Shown: positions 1 through 13,900, numbered from the stretch's first letter. The stretch: DNA of 64,000 nucleotides from Cymbidium sinense (GCA_021442155.1 CM038228.1:82837095-82901094); one strand, 5' to 3'. The notes: generated by a model not told the origin, from the letters alone. Translations and numbers: made by a program.

Positions 1-1
1 T

Positions 2-334
2 GATGAGGCTTCAATTTTTGCTCGAGAAAGGCATCAATTGTTCTCGTCGGATAGACCAGGTTTGGAGGTGATCAAAGCCCGTAGTTCATACGGTGAGGCT
101 CCAGTTTTCCCTTAAAAGAGACATCAACAGTCCTTATCAGACCGATAAGGCTTAGAGGCGATCAAGGCCTATAGTTCATATGGCAGGGCTCTAGTTTTCT
201 CTCGAAACGGGAGTCAACTGTCCTCATCGGATTGACAGGGTTTGGAGATGATCAAGGCCCATAGTTCATATAGAGATGCTCTGATTTTCCCTCGAAAGGA
301 GCATCAACTGTCATCATCGGATCGACCGGTGTGA
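2..334. repeat. 90-bp tandem repeat, about 3.7 units
   Basis: Four successive units start at 2, 92, 182 and 272, an exact 90-bp spacing, and the last is cut by the end of LTR A at 334/335. Shared blocks include GATCAAGGCC, TAGTTCATA and TCATCGGAT. The period is a multiple of three. In the + frame starting at position 2 the units translate to similar 30-residue blocks with a recurring IKAxSSY motif, broken by three stops (two in unit 2, one in unit 3). This may be a decayed repetitive coding region or a simple minisatellite. It continues off the left edge, so its host gene or element cannot be identified. Confidence 0.85.
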
Positions 335-1785
335 TGTTTATTTTTAAGATGTGGGATGCCACACATATCTTAGGGGGTACTTATTGAAGTGATCGGGTAT
401 GACATTTAAAAATGATATATAATCTTGAAAGATAGAAATTATCACCCTATAATAGACCTAATCACTTAATGAGGACTTATAAGGTATGATGGGTCTTCGA
501 ATATACCATAAATCTTTCCTCCACTTTACATGGAAAAGTTAAGTAGGGTTTATTTTAAGCCGAGTTCGTTAAGTTCCCTATGGAGGCAAGCCCCTATAGT
601 TAATTATATCATAAGGAATGCGAATTTCTTAAGAATACTCTCGATTAAAGTGGACAATTAGGGTCTCCAAAGATTTCAAGGTTAAGACTATCAAAGAATT
701 GACTATTTTAGAAAATCAAATAAGATGTATCAAAGAGAAGACTTATTATTAGAAGTCAAGGGAGATGGGTAGGGAATGCTCATGATACAAGAAAGCCTAG
801 TGAACAATCCAATCTATCCTATGGTTGGGCTTTATATTTTTAAAACTGAAGAGAGTTAATTATTTGAGTTGACATTTTATTAGAATACAAGGACTTATAA
901 TCCTACAATGTAAGATTGTGAAAATGCCTAAGAGGTGATGATTTATGCTTGTAGCCCTCAAAGTGAAATAACAACCTCATATCCTAAATCTAGGGAGCTT
1001 TGGCGAGGGTTGAAGCATGACCTAAATCTAAGGCAAAAAATGGGTATATGGTTTACCTCCACAAGAGAGAATAAATCACTTGATTGTTAAACTTTTAACC
1101 GTCTGGAGTGTCAACTAGCTAACTCCTCTTACGCTTTAAATCCATAGTCAAGTTTTGCAAGATTTTGTAAGAATTGTTTATTTAGAGAGGAAAATAAATC
1201 CTTAAACTCACTTTCTAAGAGACCAGAGCATGAGTGGTATGAATTCATGACTTATTCTAATACAAACTTTATCAAATTTACTTGATTCATTTGGACTCTT
1301 TATTTTGACACGAGCTATGGGATTTTGTATCCCTAAATGCATGAGAACTTGATTATAGGATAAATCAAAAGAGAAAGGGGTGTTCTTCTATCAAAGGCTC
1401 TCATAGGTTAAGCATTTATTCTATGGCACAGATGGAAGCCCCCTCTTAATAAGAGTGGAAGAATATGACATGCATGATGTTATACATACAATCATCTGGC
1501 TAAGGGGTTGCTAAATATTTTTTTATTATCTTGATTTAATTCTTAGGCTTTTATGTGAGGATTTTAAATTTTAATTGCAAGTAATTACTTAGGGTAGAAA
1601 AATTAATTTTTTTTAAGAGCCTACCGCATCTAGGCCACACATTCAAACTTCAAACATGAAGAAACTAGAAAAAGCATTCAATTCTAGTGCGTAATCTAAA
1701 CACAATATCAAATAATTTTTATAAAATACCATAAAAGAATAAGAGGCCAGGTCGAAGTTTGCATTACCCAAAAAAGAAAAAAGAT

Positions 1786-1878
1786 GGTAGAGCTCTACCC
1801 TTATACAACCCAAATTATAAAAATAATACATGTTATGGGGGTCTTCTTTTCTTTATTTCCTCTTTCTCTTTCTTTTGA
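1786..1878 (-). promoter_or_regulatory. LTR A promoter-like block: GA tract, TATA, palindrome
   Basis: Read on the minus strand, a GA-rich tract (1,841-1,878) is followed by TATAA (1,801-1,805) and directly by GGTAGAGCTCTACC (1,786-1,799). The same order occurs in LTRs C and D. In A the outermost base pair of the palindrome is lost. The position is about 1.45 kb from the LTR 3' end, which would leave a long R-U5. Function is inferred from conservation and the TATA box only. Confidence 0.5.
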
Positions 1879-2661
1879 TTTGATTTACTCAATCAGGGAA
1901 CCCTGTGGATTAAGCCTTCTATACTAATATCCTAATAATACTAATCGTAATTTCTAATGTAAAATTACATTAAAAATAAAAAAAAATAAATCTAGCTACA
2001 CCTGTAAAATAAATGTTAGCTAAACAAACCATACAACCCAAGAAGTTATATGAATAATTTGGACTTAGCACCCCGCATGGGGAACCAAGCCCACCTGTCC
2101 TAACATGAGTTATGCTTGGGGTAAGCAACCACAAAACACATTTATATTTTTATTACAAATTAAGCACAACCCCCAAAAAAATATGATTAAAATATACCCT
2201 AACATCTGCCTATACACTAACATCATCTAAAATAAAATACAACATCATATACAATGCATAACTTAACACTAGAAGTGGTGACTTAGTATTCTAATGTGTG
2301 TGCTTAAGGCTTGTGTAACAAGACTTTACTAGGCTTCTTTAGTTTAAGTTTTAATTTAGAGTTTGAATTTATTTAAAATTCACCTTTTGGTGATTTTAAT
2401 TTAAATTATTTAATGATTTATTTTTATTTTTTATTTCACTTTTATTTGGTTAAAATGGTGTTTAGGTTTTCAAGAATAAAAAGTAGAATGAATTCCATTT
2501 ATAGAGAACTCACCCTATTCTACATCCTAACCCCTAAAGAGTCTAACTAAGGTCCTTAAGTATCTTAATTACTCTATTTGAATTTGTGCAATTCATTTGA
2601 TTTGATTTAGCATTTAGAATTTGAGTTTTTTTTAAGTATTTCATTGATTGATTTTGTATTA

Positions 2662-3030
2662 GATGTTTTGGTTTAATTAAATCTTGATAATTCAGTATCC
2701 TTAATATCTAATGAAGTTTAAGTTTGTTTAAATTCATGTGTTTTTGATTGATTAATTTTAGATTAGATGTTTAGATTTAATTAAATCTTAATAATTCAAT
2801 ATCCTTAATCTCTAATGAAATTTAAGTTTGTTTAAATCCATGTGTTTTTGATTGATTAATTTTAGATTTGACATTTTGGTTTAAATAAATCTTGATTCAA
2901 TATCCTTAATATCTAATGAAGTTTAAGTTTGTTTAAATCCATGTATCTTTGATTGATTAATTTTAGATTAGATGTTTTGGTTTAATTAAATCTTGGTAAT
3001 TCAATATTCTTTTATATTAATATCTAACTC
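2662..3030. repeat. About 104-bp tandem repeat in LTR A, 3-4 units
   Basis: Units start at 2,662, 2,766, 2,870 and 2,971 with GAYRTTTTGG-like starts, then share TTTAATTAAATCTTGAT, a TATCCTTAAT block and TAATGAAGTTTAAG. LTR B keeps only two units (12,254 and 12,358, again 104 bp apart). LTRs C and D lack the expansion, so it is specific to the E1 LTR type. Confidence 0.8.
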
Positions 3031-4780
3031 TTTTCTTTGATTATGGTTATGTGACTTAATTTTATGTTTATTTGATTTGATTATGGTTCATTATTTGTAG
3101 TTTGATTGGAGTTGAGATTTTATTTTGATTTTTAATTGAGATTTATTCTTTGTAATTAGGATTTTATTTTTAATCTCATATATTTGTCATGTTTATCAAA
3201 GTTTGGTTTGTATTTTGATTTCATATATTGGATAGTTAATTAGTTTATCTTTTTTTAAGTAGGTTGAATGAGATATGATTTGATTATATATTAAATTGAT
3301 GAGAGTCTTTCTTAATTTAATTTAATTTGATTTAATTTGATTTGATTAGCTTTATTAGTCTATGGGTTTAGGTTCAATGTGATTATTAGTTTAATTAAGA
3401 AGTGTGTTTAAGTTAATTATAAAGATTTGTTTAATTTTCAATTTGATTTCATATTTGTTTATATTAATGATGTAATTAATGACTTAATAATTTAGGTTTA
3501 ATTTAGGTTTTGATTAGTATTTAATTACATTGTAATTATATTCAAATTTATGTTTGCTTAAACTTAAGTTTAATATAATTAATTTGATTAACTTAATTAG
3601 CTTGTTTAAGAGGTGTGATCAATTACTAAATTAAATAAAGATTTGTTACATTTTTAATTTGATTTCATATTTATTTAAGTTAATGATGTAATTAATGACT
3701 TAATGATTTATGTTTAATTTAGGATTTTATTGGTATTTAATTGCATTTATGTTTGATTAAGTTTAAGTTTAATATGATTAATTTGATTGACTTAATTAGC
3801 TTACTTAAGATGTGTGATCAAATTAATTATAGATTAATTAAGTGTTTGATTTGAATTAATTTTAATGTGATTTATAAAGTTAATTTAGTTTATTAAGATG
3901 ATGGATTAATTCATTAAGTTTGCATTAATTACGTGTTTATTCAATTAGGTTAGCTTAAGGGTAATTAGTTCAATTAAGAAGTGTGTTTAAATTAATTATT
4001 AAATTAAATAAAGATTTATTTAATTTTTAATTTGGTTTTATATTTATTTAGATTAATGATGTAATTAATGACTTAATGATTTATATTTAATTTAGGATTT
4101 GATTGGTATTTAATTGTATTTATGTTTGATTAAGCTTAGTTTAATATGATTAATTTGATTAACTTAATTAGTTTACTTGAGGGGTGTGATTAATTATTAA
4201 ATTTAATTAGGTGTTTGATTTATGCTTAATTTAAGAGTTAGCTTTAATGTAATTTATTTAAATTAATTTGATTCATTAAGATGATGGATTAATTCATTTA
4301 GTTTGCATTAATTAGATGTTTAATAATTTAGTTTGATTAATATTAAGCTATTATGATGTATTGGATTTATAATTAATTTAACTTTGAGTTTACTTAATGA
4401 TTAATTAGTTTCAATTTATTTATATTCATTAAAGGAGTTTCACATGATTAAGATTCCATGCTTAGTGTAGGTTTAGTTATACTAGTTTGACCCATGTTAA
4501 AGTTTCTAGATTTGTTTATTTTTAAGTTTGATTTAAGATTTAATGTTTGATTTGAGTTTTATTAACTTAAATAGGTTTAATCATATTTAATTTAATTTCC
4601 TCTGAGGATTATATGATATTTTTTTTTTATTTGAGGTTTGATTAATGATTGCTTAAGTGTTATTTTATTTATGATTTTAATTTGTTATTTAGATTATTAT
4701 GAATTTCATTTTAATTAATTCTTTAATTTGTTAAATATTAACCCTAAATATTTATTGTAAGTTCATTAAGCTTCAGAAGA

Positions 4781-4850
<70 letters not shown>

Positions 4851-4852
4851 TA
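4781..4852. repeat. (TTA)n microsatellite in LTR A
   Basis: About 24 uninterrupted TTA repeats. The matching part of LTR B (around 14,390) has no such run, so it arose or was lost after the two LTRs separated. Confidence 0.98.
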
Positions 4853-7800
4853 AGATCTTAGATGTTAGCAAGTGATTTAAGCCATTTTGAAGATTTTTGT
4901 AAATTTATGGATGTTTATTTGATTTATTTTATTAAAATAGATAATCTAAACTTTCAATTTTAATTTCTCCCAATACATTAATTTCAATCCATGAAAATTT
5001 CAACTCAATATGACTTATAGTTTTAGAGTAATTAATGAAACATTATTTTTACTAAAAATCTAAATTAAGCTCAAACCAACTAGTGGAATTTAAAATTTTT
5101 TGGTTCTTTGGATTCCTCTGAAACATGAATCCAACGAGCACTTACTAGTGATTTTTCATTAGATATTTTATTTTTTATGAATTTTCAAAGTTTTAGGGCA
5201 CTTAAATAATTTTTAAAATAAGAAAATAGGTGATTTTCCCACTTAACCCAATGTCGCGGTGACGCAATCACGGTGCGGTGGCCGCCAATTGGTACGTGAT
5301 GCGGCGTGGTTGGGCAGCGTGGTGCGATGTAGCGAAAGCGGATAAAGCGGCAGCGTGATTGTCCGGACCGTCCGATGGATCGAGCGGATCACGTGTTATG
5401 GGTGTCGAAAGGATGTGTGTCTGATGCGATCTAAGTCGTTCGATCCACTAAACATGGGATCAGATTGTTTCTGCAAAAAAATGCGAAATGAGGTCTGATT
5501 AAGCTCATTATCATGTCAATTTTCTCCGGAAAAATTCTTCTTCATGTTGAGATCAAATAAAATAAAAAATGTGGGGTTTATCTAAGGAAAATTCCTAAAA
5601 TTGCAAATAAATCATCACAAAAAGTGAGAAATCCTAAGGCCAGCTAAAGTTTGGCAAATTTACTCAGGAATGATTTGTGAAGATCCAAGCGAGCTCCTAG
5701 ATGCAAGAGAAAGCTTTGGAATGAGTGTAGCCTTTGCCTTCACTTTGGAATGATGTATTTTTTGGTGCTTATCATTTTCTCATCAAAATCTACCTAGTTT
5801 TGATGTTTTTGGCTCAAGAGAGGTGGGGAAGTGGTGGTTGGTTGCTTTGAGGAGCTCTTGGGGCTGAATAGTAGTAAGAGGAAGAGAAATGAAGCCTCAT
5901 TTTCCATCCTTTAATAGTGGCGAAAATCCTAAGTTTTTGATTTTTTGGCTCCAAGGTGTTGTCATTTTTCTTAGAGTGGTTGGGATGGATGATGGATTGA
6001 TTGAGGACTTTGGATTTTTGCTCAAAGTCCTCTCTTATTTTCATATGATCAGCTCCATTGAATGTCATGGATGGGTGAAAGTTAAATGCATGTGATGGGG
6101 AGAATTAAATGAAGTTGGGTGGAATCCTATGTGAGGGAGGACCCATGAGGGATTTAATTGGGTTGGGTTGATTTTGGCTGATCCCAAATGGATTTGGGTT
6201 GGGTTTGATCAGCCCCAATGGGTCATGACTTGGTTTCAAGGGATTTGGCTCAATTTGGGTCATATGGGTCACATTGGGTCATATTGGGTTAGGTTGACCA
6301 ATTGGTCAAATTGGATCAAACCAAGGCTTAGGTTAGATTCAAATGATAATTTGAAGAGTTTTGACTTGATTAATTTGATTTAATTTAGCTTAGAATTGAT
6401 TTTGACTCATTTGGAATCAAATGGGTCAAGTTGACAATTTGATCAAAATTGGCCAAATTGGCTTGGGTTATGGGTTGATTCATGTTCAATTGGCTAATTG
6501 AAGATGAATGTGGTCTTTAGTTTGAATTAATTTAGATTTAATTTGGATTTAGGCCAAATTGACCTTTTAGGCTAACTTAGGCTAAATGGCTCAATTGGGC
6601 TCGATTGATCAAATTGGGTTTAATTATGCTTTGGTCAAGTTCAATAATCAATTTGAAATGAACTTGAGCCATTGGTTGCAATCAATTTGGGTTAGATCAT
6701 GATTTGACCCAATTTGGTCCTTTAAACTAGTTTGGGTCAACTTGGATTGAATGTCCAATTGGGCTTGGTTTGGCTCAATTGGTTGTCAAGTCATATTTAA
6801 ATATTAATTTTGGGTTGATTCAAATCATTAGATTCAATCAATTTGAGGTAAGATGAGTTTTGGCTAGTTTTGGTTCATTTGAACTAAGGGTTGACTTGTT
6901 CAAATGACTAAGCTGACTTGGTTTGACCTAATTGATTGTAATTGATCATCCTAAGGTGATCAACAATCATGGTGGAAGGTTATGGTGAGCTTGGTTCAAT
7001 CCAATTTGGGTTGGATTGGAAGTTGACTCAAATGGGTCCTTTGGTGCCACTTTTGGGTCAAGTGGACCTAAGTCAGTCAATTGGTTTGGTTTTGGTTTGA
7101 TTCGAATTTAGTTCAACTTATATATGAGCCCTAAATTGAAATATAAATTCAATAAAAATCAATTTAAAGTCTAAGGCATTTTTTAGCTCATTTAAAATTT
7201 TCAAGTCAAAAGGGCTGGGTTGGGTTTGACTTGGGTTGGCTTTGATTTGATTTAATGATTGTAGGTTTCATTTATATTTGGGTAGATAACTGAATGAATG
7301 ATTGATTCGGTAGAAAATTCATTAGTTTTTGACTCAATTTGGATGGAATTTGTCTAAGTTTAAAGAATTGGCTCAAAGGGCATAGATTGGGTTTGGATTT
7401 AATTTTGGATATAGTTTTGATCATTTGGATATGTATTTCATTTATATTTGTGAATATAAATGAAGGAACAATTGATTTATAAAGAAATCAATTGAATTTG
7501 ATTTGATTTAAAGGGGGTTTTGGCTAAGCTTATGAAGGTGGTTCATATGGTTTAGGAAGGGTCTTAGGATTTGAATTTGATTTTGGGTTTCAATCATTTG
7601 GAGTCAAATTTGGGATATGAATTTGGAATTTGGATTTGAATTTGAGGATTGGTTTGAGATTTAAATTTGGATTTGATTTGAGAAAGTGTATCTAGATTAG
7701 GTTTAGGCTATAGGATAAGTAATTTTCTTAAGCCCGAAGGCATAGCCTAATCTTATAATTAACCCGTCTAAATCTTTAGGCTTAGGTTAAGTGTTCACCC

Positions 7801-8059
7801 AATCACTAGATGTATCTTATGACTAAGAAAATCTTAGAATCTAGAAGATTCCTAAGTCTAAGAGGATGGGGTTGAGAGTTAACTCCAAAAGTGAGGTCAA
7901 TGAAAGGACCCCCAATAGGTGTGGTGTAATTGATAAGGCATAGCGCATGTATTGGCATTGATCGAGATGATCAACAATTTATAAAAGATTGTAAGCACTA
8001 ATGAAAATGATCTATACCTAAACCCGAGAGGAAAATAGAATCGATCTTAGTGCAATGCA

Positions 8060-10986
8060 ACTCTCTTTATGCCATGGGCATAAGAGAGCAAAAAGGAATC
8101 TTCTAGGGATTGAGTACATGAATCTTCCACTCGGGAAGCAAGTTTAAGTTATCCGCAAAGGAATAAGAATTTGAGTTTGATTGTGAATATGATTAGTTTG
8201 GGTGTATATCTTGGGGATAAGAATCTATAATCTGATGGGGATCAAGATCGAATTGATTTTAATTTGTTTTATTTTAATTGATGTGGAGGCATATCCACTA
8301 AGGATATGTGCTCGAATCTGCTAGGGATTGAGTATGTAAACCTTCCACTAGGAAGTAGGTTCAGGCTATCCACTGGGGATAAGAATTTGATTAGATTTCT
8401 TTGATTTGTTTGATTAAACTCCACTAAGGAGGTTGGTTTAATTTGTTATGGCTCTAGTGGGGAGAAGGGTTCTAGATTGAGGGCATATCAGCCAGGGATG
8501 TACACTTAGATAAATTTGTTTGATTTAAATTTAAGCTCCACTAGGGAGGCTAATTTGATTTGTGCCTCATTAGGGAGAAATTTGGTTTGTCCGATATGTT
8601 TAATTTGACTCCACTGGGGAGGTTGGTTTTGAATTTATTTTGTTATGGACCCTATCGGTGTGTGATGGACCACACTAAGAAGGAGCCATGGGGGCTTTAG
8701 TCTATCTTAGATTTATAAGTCCAAAGGGGTAGTCTACCTTCATAAGGGGTTGCATTTTGGTGTTCAACAATTATGCTAAGAAGAAAGCGTAGCAGACTTA
8801 CATCTTACAAAGGAGGGAAAAGTCATTGGGGTGATCTATTGGATGGATAACATCGAACCCTACCTAAGGCGACTACTGAGTGAGCACTGCTGGGGATCTT
8901 ATCCCAACTCAAGAGTAGTCCTGATTATTAATTTAATTTTAATTGATTTGATTTGATTTCATTTAATTTAATTTGGTGTGTTATATTATGAACCCTGTTG
9001 GCATATGATGGACCCACTGAGAAGGAGCTATGTCGACCTTAACCTGTCTCAGATTTATAAATTCAAAGGGGTAGTCTACCAACCATAAGGTAGGACTATC
9101 CCGCCTAAGGTTTTTCTTTCAGTGTGCAATGGATGTACTAGGAAGAAAGCGTAGCAGACTTACATCTTCCAAAGTAGGGATCAGCCGTTGGGGTGATTTG
9201 TCTATGGCACAACAAATCAATCCCGACCTAGGGCGACAATTTGAGCGAACATCGCTGTGGACTCATATCGACTCAAGAATAGTCAAAATTAATTTAATTT
9301 TAGATGGACCATATTGGTGTGCGATGGATCTACTAAGAAGGAGCTAATATCATCCTAGACCTATCTTAGATTTATAAATCCAAAGGGATAGTCTACCGGC
9401 CGCGAGGTAGAGCTAACCAACCTAAGAGGTGCCTTTTAATTTACAATGGTCAAGGTAGGAAGAAAGCACAGAAACACATATCTTCCTAAATAAGAAACCA
9501 ATGGGGTGATCGATCGCTTGCACAATAAATCAGGCCTAACCTAGGGTTGCCCGTCGATTTGCAATGATCATGCTAAAAATAATGAATAATAGACTTATAT
9601 CTTTTAAGCAAAGACGACTGCCGAGGTAACTCGTTGGTGGAACAACAAGTTGAATCCCAACCTAGGGGCGACTACTGAGAGAGTGTCGACCCGGGGACTT
9701 ATCTCAACTCAAAGTACTCAGGCAATTCCTATAGAGTTTTCTTGCGACACGCCCTAAATATAGGATGCGCTTGGGAAAGGGCCCGGGGCTTGAATTCTAA
9801 TCCACAAGTGAAGATATATTTTTTATTTATTTTATATTTGCATGGACCTATTAGTTGAGGGACCACTTGAGAAGAGCTTATATCACTAGTCTATCTCACT
9901 TACTAGACCAAGGAGAATGTGTGCATCCGTGAATAAATTCTCAACCATAGGGTGGTTACTAGGAAGGGGTGTCCAATCCAAAAATAACGAGGGTAGTGTC
10001 TAAATGGGGTCTAAGGACCTGATCCAAATAGAGTGCCCACAGGAGAGGAGCTACTAAGGGCTTTATCCAAAACCCTGTAAAAGAAATCCTATAGGTATTT
10101 GATGGCCAATTCAAGGAGAAAGCGCAGGGACTCACATCTGTCAAGAGTGGTGTATTCATCGGGTGGGTCGTCGTCAGCATGGCGATAACCAACCAACCTA
10201 AGGTTACTGTCGGTTGTGATAATCATAGAAAGAAGGCGTGGGCTTACATCTCTCTAAAAGCGGCGATCATTGGGATAGTCTATCTTACTCGATGGCTATC
10301 GACCTAGGGACTACTAAATGAAGAGTCGTCTGAGACAAACCAAGACTTAAGTAGTAGGAGGAAAGAAAGAGGCGATGGGACTTATCCTAAACCTCAAATA
10401 AACTCGACCTAGTCATGCATGATGGCTAATTCAAGAAATATGGCAGGCTTATATCCTCTTAAACAAAGTTAACATGAGGTAGCTTACTGGCTGCACAGTG
10501 AGGCCTACCAAACTAATAAGTTACTCATTTGTTTGCAATGGTCAAGTCAGGAAGAAAGCATGAGGACTCATATTAATTAGACAAGTGACCACTAGCAGGT
10601 AGCATGTGACCTAGAGCAACTAATGAGTGAGTGCCATAGGGGCTTGCTCTCAAAATGGCCCAAGATAAAGATATGTTTATTTGTGTTGTGAAAGAGGGGA
10701 TCTTCCCTCTAAACATATATAAGAATGATGATGAAATGTGATAAGGTGTGTTTGGGTTCTCTTGTTGCATTAGTCGAAATAGGATGCATCGTGGGTTCTC
10801 TTACAATTAACCTAGTAGCATTTGAGAATCGTTTATAGCTTGTGTTTGTATTGTGGAGGGATAGGATGCCTCTTAGATTATCTTATACCTACCCTAAACA
10901 CATCATGGCAGATTCATAAGAAAAATATATTTCTAACACAGAAGAGATGAAATTTGAGATGAAAATAAATTTTGTTGATAATTGTG
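8060..10986 (-). repeat. E1 internal region: repetitive 3' untranslated region only
   Basis: It aligns with 45,878-48,829 of E3. It holds degenerate tandem units of about 320-340 bp, anchored by a gatgga(c/t)...aagaaggagc block near 8,664, 9,007 and 9,323 with a weaker one near 9,862. Each unit then has a 'ccaaaggggtagtctac' block, a 'gaagaaagc' block and 'aactcaag.atagtc'. The right end (10,920-10,980) matches sequence just 3' of the pol stop of E3 (48,765-48,830) and then runs straight into LTR B. Primer binding site, leader, gag and pol are therefore missing. The short open frames here are chance. Confidence 0.8.
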
Positions 10987-13900
10987 TGTTTATTTTTGAG
11001 GTGTGGGACACCACGTAAATATTAAGGGATACTTATTAAAGTGATTGTGTATGACATTAAGGAATAATATACTATCTCTAAAGATAGAAATCACCACCAC
11101 TATGGACCAATCACTAATATGGACCCATAAGGCATGATGGGTCTTGAATATACCAAGATTTTCTCCTACATGGAGAGTAAAGTAGGGTTTATTTTAAGCC
11201 AATTTCATTAAGTTTCATATGGGCAAACATAGTAATTACATCTAAATGATCTTAAGAATATTCTCTTAAAAGTAGAAAATTAGGGTCTCTAAAGATTTCA
11301 TGGTTAAAATATCAAAGATTGGCTATTTTAGAAAATCAAATGAGATATGAGAAGACTTATTATTGAAGTCAAAGAGATGGGTAATGCACTCTTAAAGTGA
11401 GCATTCCAATCTATCTTATGGTTGGGCTTTATATTTTTGAAATTGAAGAGAGTTAATTATTTGAGTTGATATTTTATTAGAATACTTAGACTTATAATTC
11501 CATAACATAAGATTGTGAAAATGCCTAAGAGGTGAGAATTTATGCTTGTAGCCCAAAGAAAACAAGTACCTCGAATCCTAAGCCAGGTAGCTTTGGTACA
11601 AACCATAAGCACGTCTTGAATCTAAGGTAAAAATGGGTATAGGGTTTACCTCCACAAGAGAGCATAAACCACCTGATTGTTGGACTTACAACCACTTGGA
11701 GTGGCCACCAACTAACTCTTCTTACACGTTAAATCCTTGTAGGCAAGTCTTATGCTTAGCAAGATGGCTAGGCTGTTGTTTATTTAAAAAGGAGACTAGG
11801 TCCTTAAACACACTCCCTAAGAGCCTATAGCATGAGTGGTATGAAATCATGACTTAATCTAATACAAATTTTATCAAATGTGACTTAGTATTCTAATGTG
11901 TGTGCTTAAGGCTTGTGTGACAAGACTTTACTAGGCTTCTTTAGTTTAGATTTCAATTTGAACTTTGAATTTGTTTAAATTTTACCTTTGGGTGATTTTA
12001 ATTTAAATGATTTAATGATTTATTTTTCATTTTTATTTCACTTTTATTTGGTTAAAATGATATTTAGATTTTCAAGAATGAAGAGTAGAATGAATTCCAC
12101 CTTGATGAAACTCACCCTATTCTACATCCTAACTCAAAGAATCACAGGTTTTAAGTATCTTAATTAGCCCATTTATTTATGTAATTCATTTGATTTGATT
12201 TAGAATTTAGAATTTGAGTTTGTTTAAGTGTTTGATTGATTGATTTTGGATTAGATATTTCGGTTTAATTACATCTTGATAATTCAATATTCTTAATCTC
12301 TAATGAAGTTTAAGTTTATTTAAATTCATGTGGTTTTGATCGATTAATTTTAGATTAGATCTTTTGGTTTAATTAAATCTTGATAATTCAATATCCTTAA
12401 ATTAATATTTAATTCTTTTTTATTATGTTGTGACTTAACTTTATGTTTTCTAATTTGATTATGATTCATTTATTTGTAGTTTTTGATTAGATTAATGAGA
12501 TTTTATTTTGATTTTAAGTGAGTTTGATTCCTTGTAATTAGGATTTTTATTTTTAATCTCATCCATTTATCATGTTTATCAAAGTTGGTTGTATTTTGAT
12601 TTCCACATTGGATAATTAGATTATCATATTTAAGTAGGTTGAAAGAGATTTAATTTGATTACATATTAAATTGATGTGAGTCTTTCTTAATTTAATTTAA
12701 TTTGATTTGATTATCTTTATTAGTCTATGGGTTTGCTTAGGTTCAATGTGATTATGTGATTAGTTTAATTAAGAAGTGTATTTATAAAGATTTATTTAAT
12801 TTTCAATTTGATTTCATATTTGTTTAGGTTAATGATGTAATTAATGACCCAATAATTTTGGTTTAATTTAGGTTTTGATTAGTATTTAATTGCATTTATG
12901 TTTGATTAAGTTTAAATTTAATATGATTAATTTGATTATAGTACTTTATTTAAGATGTGTGATCAAATTAATTGTACATTTAAGTGTTTGATTTGAATTT
13001 GATTTAAAGTTAATTTGGTTCATTAAAATGGTGGATTAATTCATTGGGTTTGTAAAATTAGGTGTTTATTCAATTGGATTAGCTTATACTTAGTTTAATT
13101 TGTGTTTAAGTTAATTATTAAATTAAATAAAATTATTTAGTTTTAAGTTGGTTTTATATTTATTTAGATTAATGATGTAATTATTGACTTAATGATTTAT
13201 GTTTAATTTAGGATTTGATTGGTATTTAATTGCATTTATGTTTGATTAAGCTTAGGCTTAATATGATTAATTTGATTAGTTTACTTGAGTGTGATTAATT
13301 TAAATTAAATAGGATTTGTTTAATTTTTAATTTGATTTCATATTTATTTAGGTTAATGATTTAATTAATGACTTGTGATTTAAGTTCAAATTAGGATTTG
13401 ATTAGCATTTAATTTGCATTTTTTAATTAACCTTAAGTTTAATGATTAATTTGACTACAATTGGTTTTATTTAAGATGTGATTGATTAATTGGTATATTA
13501 ATTAAGTGTTTTATTTGAATTAATTTTAATGTGATTTATAAAATTAATTTGGTTCATTAAGATGAGATTAATTCATTAAGTTTGCATTAATTAAATATTT
13601 AATTAATTAAGTTTGATTAAAATTATTTAATTTTTTTAAATCATTAGATTAATCAAAGATTTATTTATTTAATGACATTTCCCATGTGAGTGATTTGATT
13701 TGTCAAATGTTTTACTTAAGTTTGATTTGATTAAAGATTATTGTTATTACCATCATTGTTATTGAGTGAATTAATTGTTTTCATTTCAATTAAGTTTGAT
13801 TATTTATGATTAGAGTTTTATTTAATTTGATTCATTTGTTTGTTTAATTTCATTAACATGCTTGATTTAGTTATTAGGTTGAAATATTTAATGGTTAATT

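Larger units (their letters stand above)
335..8059 (-). repeat. LTR A (3' LTR of E1), about 7.7 kb
   Basis: It is homologous over nearly its whole length to LTR B in the same orientation and to LTRs C and D in the opposite orientation. In sense orientation it starts TGCATTGCAC next to a purine run (AAAGAGAG, from 8,061-8,068 reversed), which fits a polypurine tract. It ends AAAAATAAACA. It contains a promoter-like block near 1,786-1,805, a 104-bp tandem repeat, a TTA microsatellite, and a stretch rich in TTGACC/GGTCAA at 6,150-7,110. Short open frames inside it (for example 5,814-6,068 and 5,889-6,095) are not genes: they sit in noncoding LTR sequence and are not preserved in frame in the other copies. 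Confidence 0.85.

Noticed and set aside
330..334. Target-site duplication of E1 (tgtga left, gctgg or ggtga right)
   Set aside because: The bases immediately after LTR B are gctgg. The partial match ggtga lies inside LTR C sequence, so there is no valid duplication.
5814..6095. Paired sense and antisense ORFs in LTR A, with similar frames in LTR B at 15,454-15,916
   Set aside because: They are LTR sequence. Frames differ between the copies by indels, and there is no codon-level conservation.
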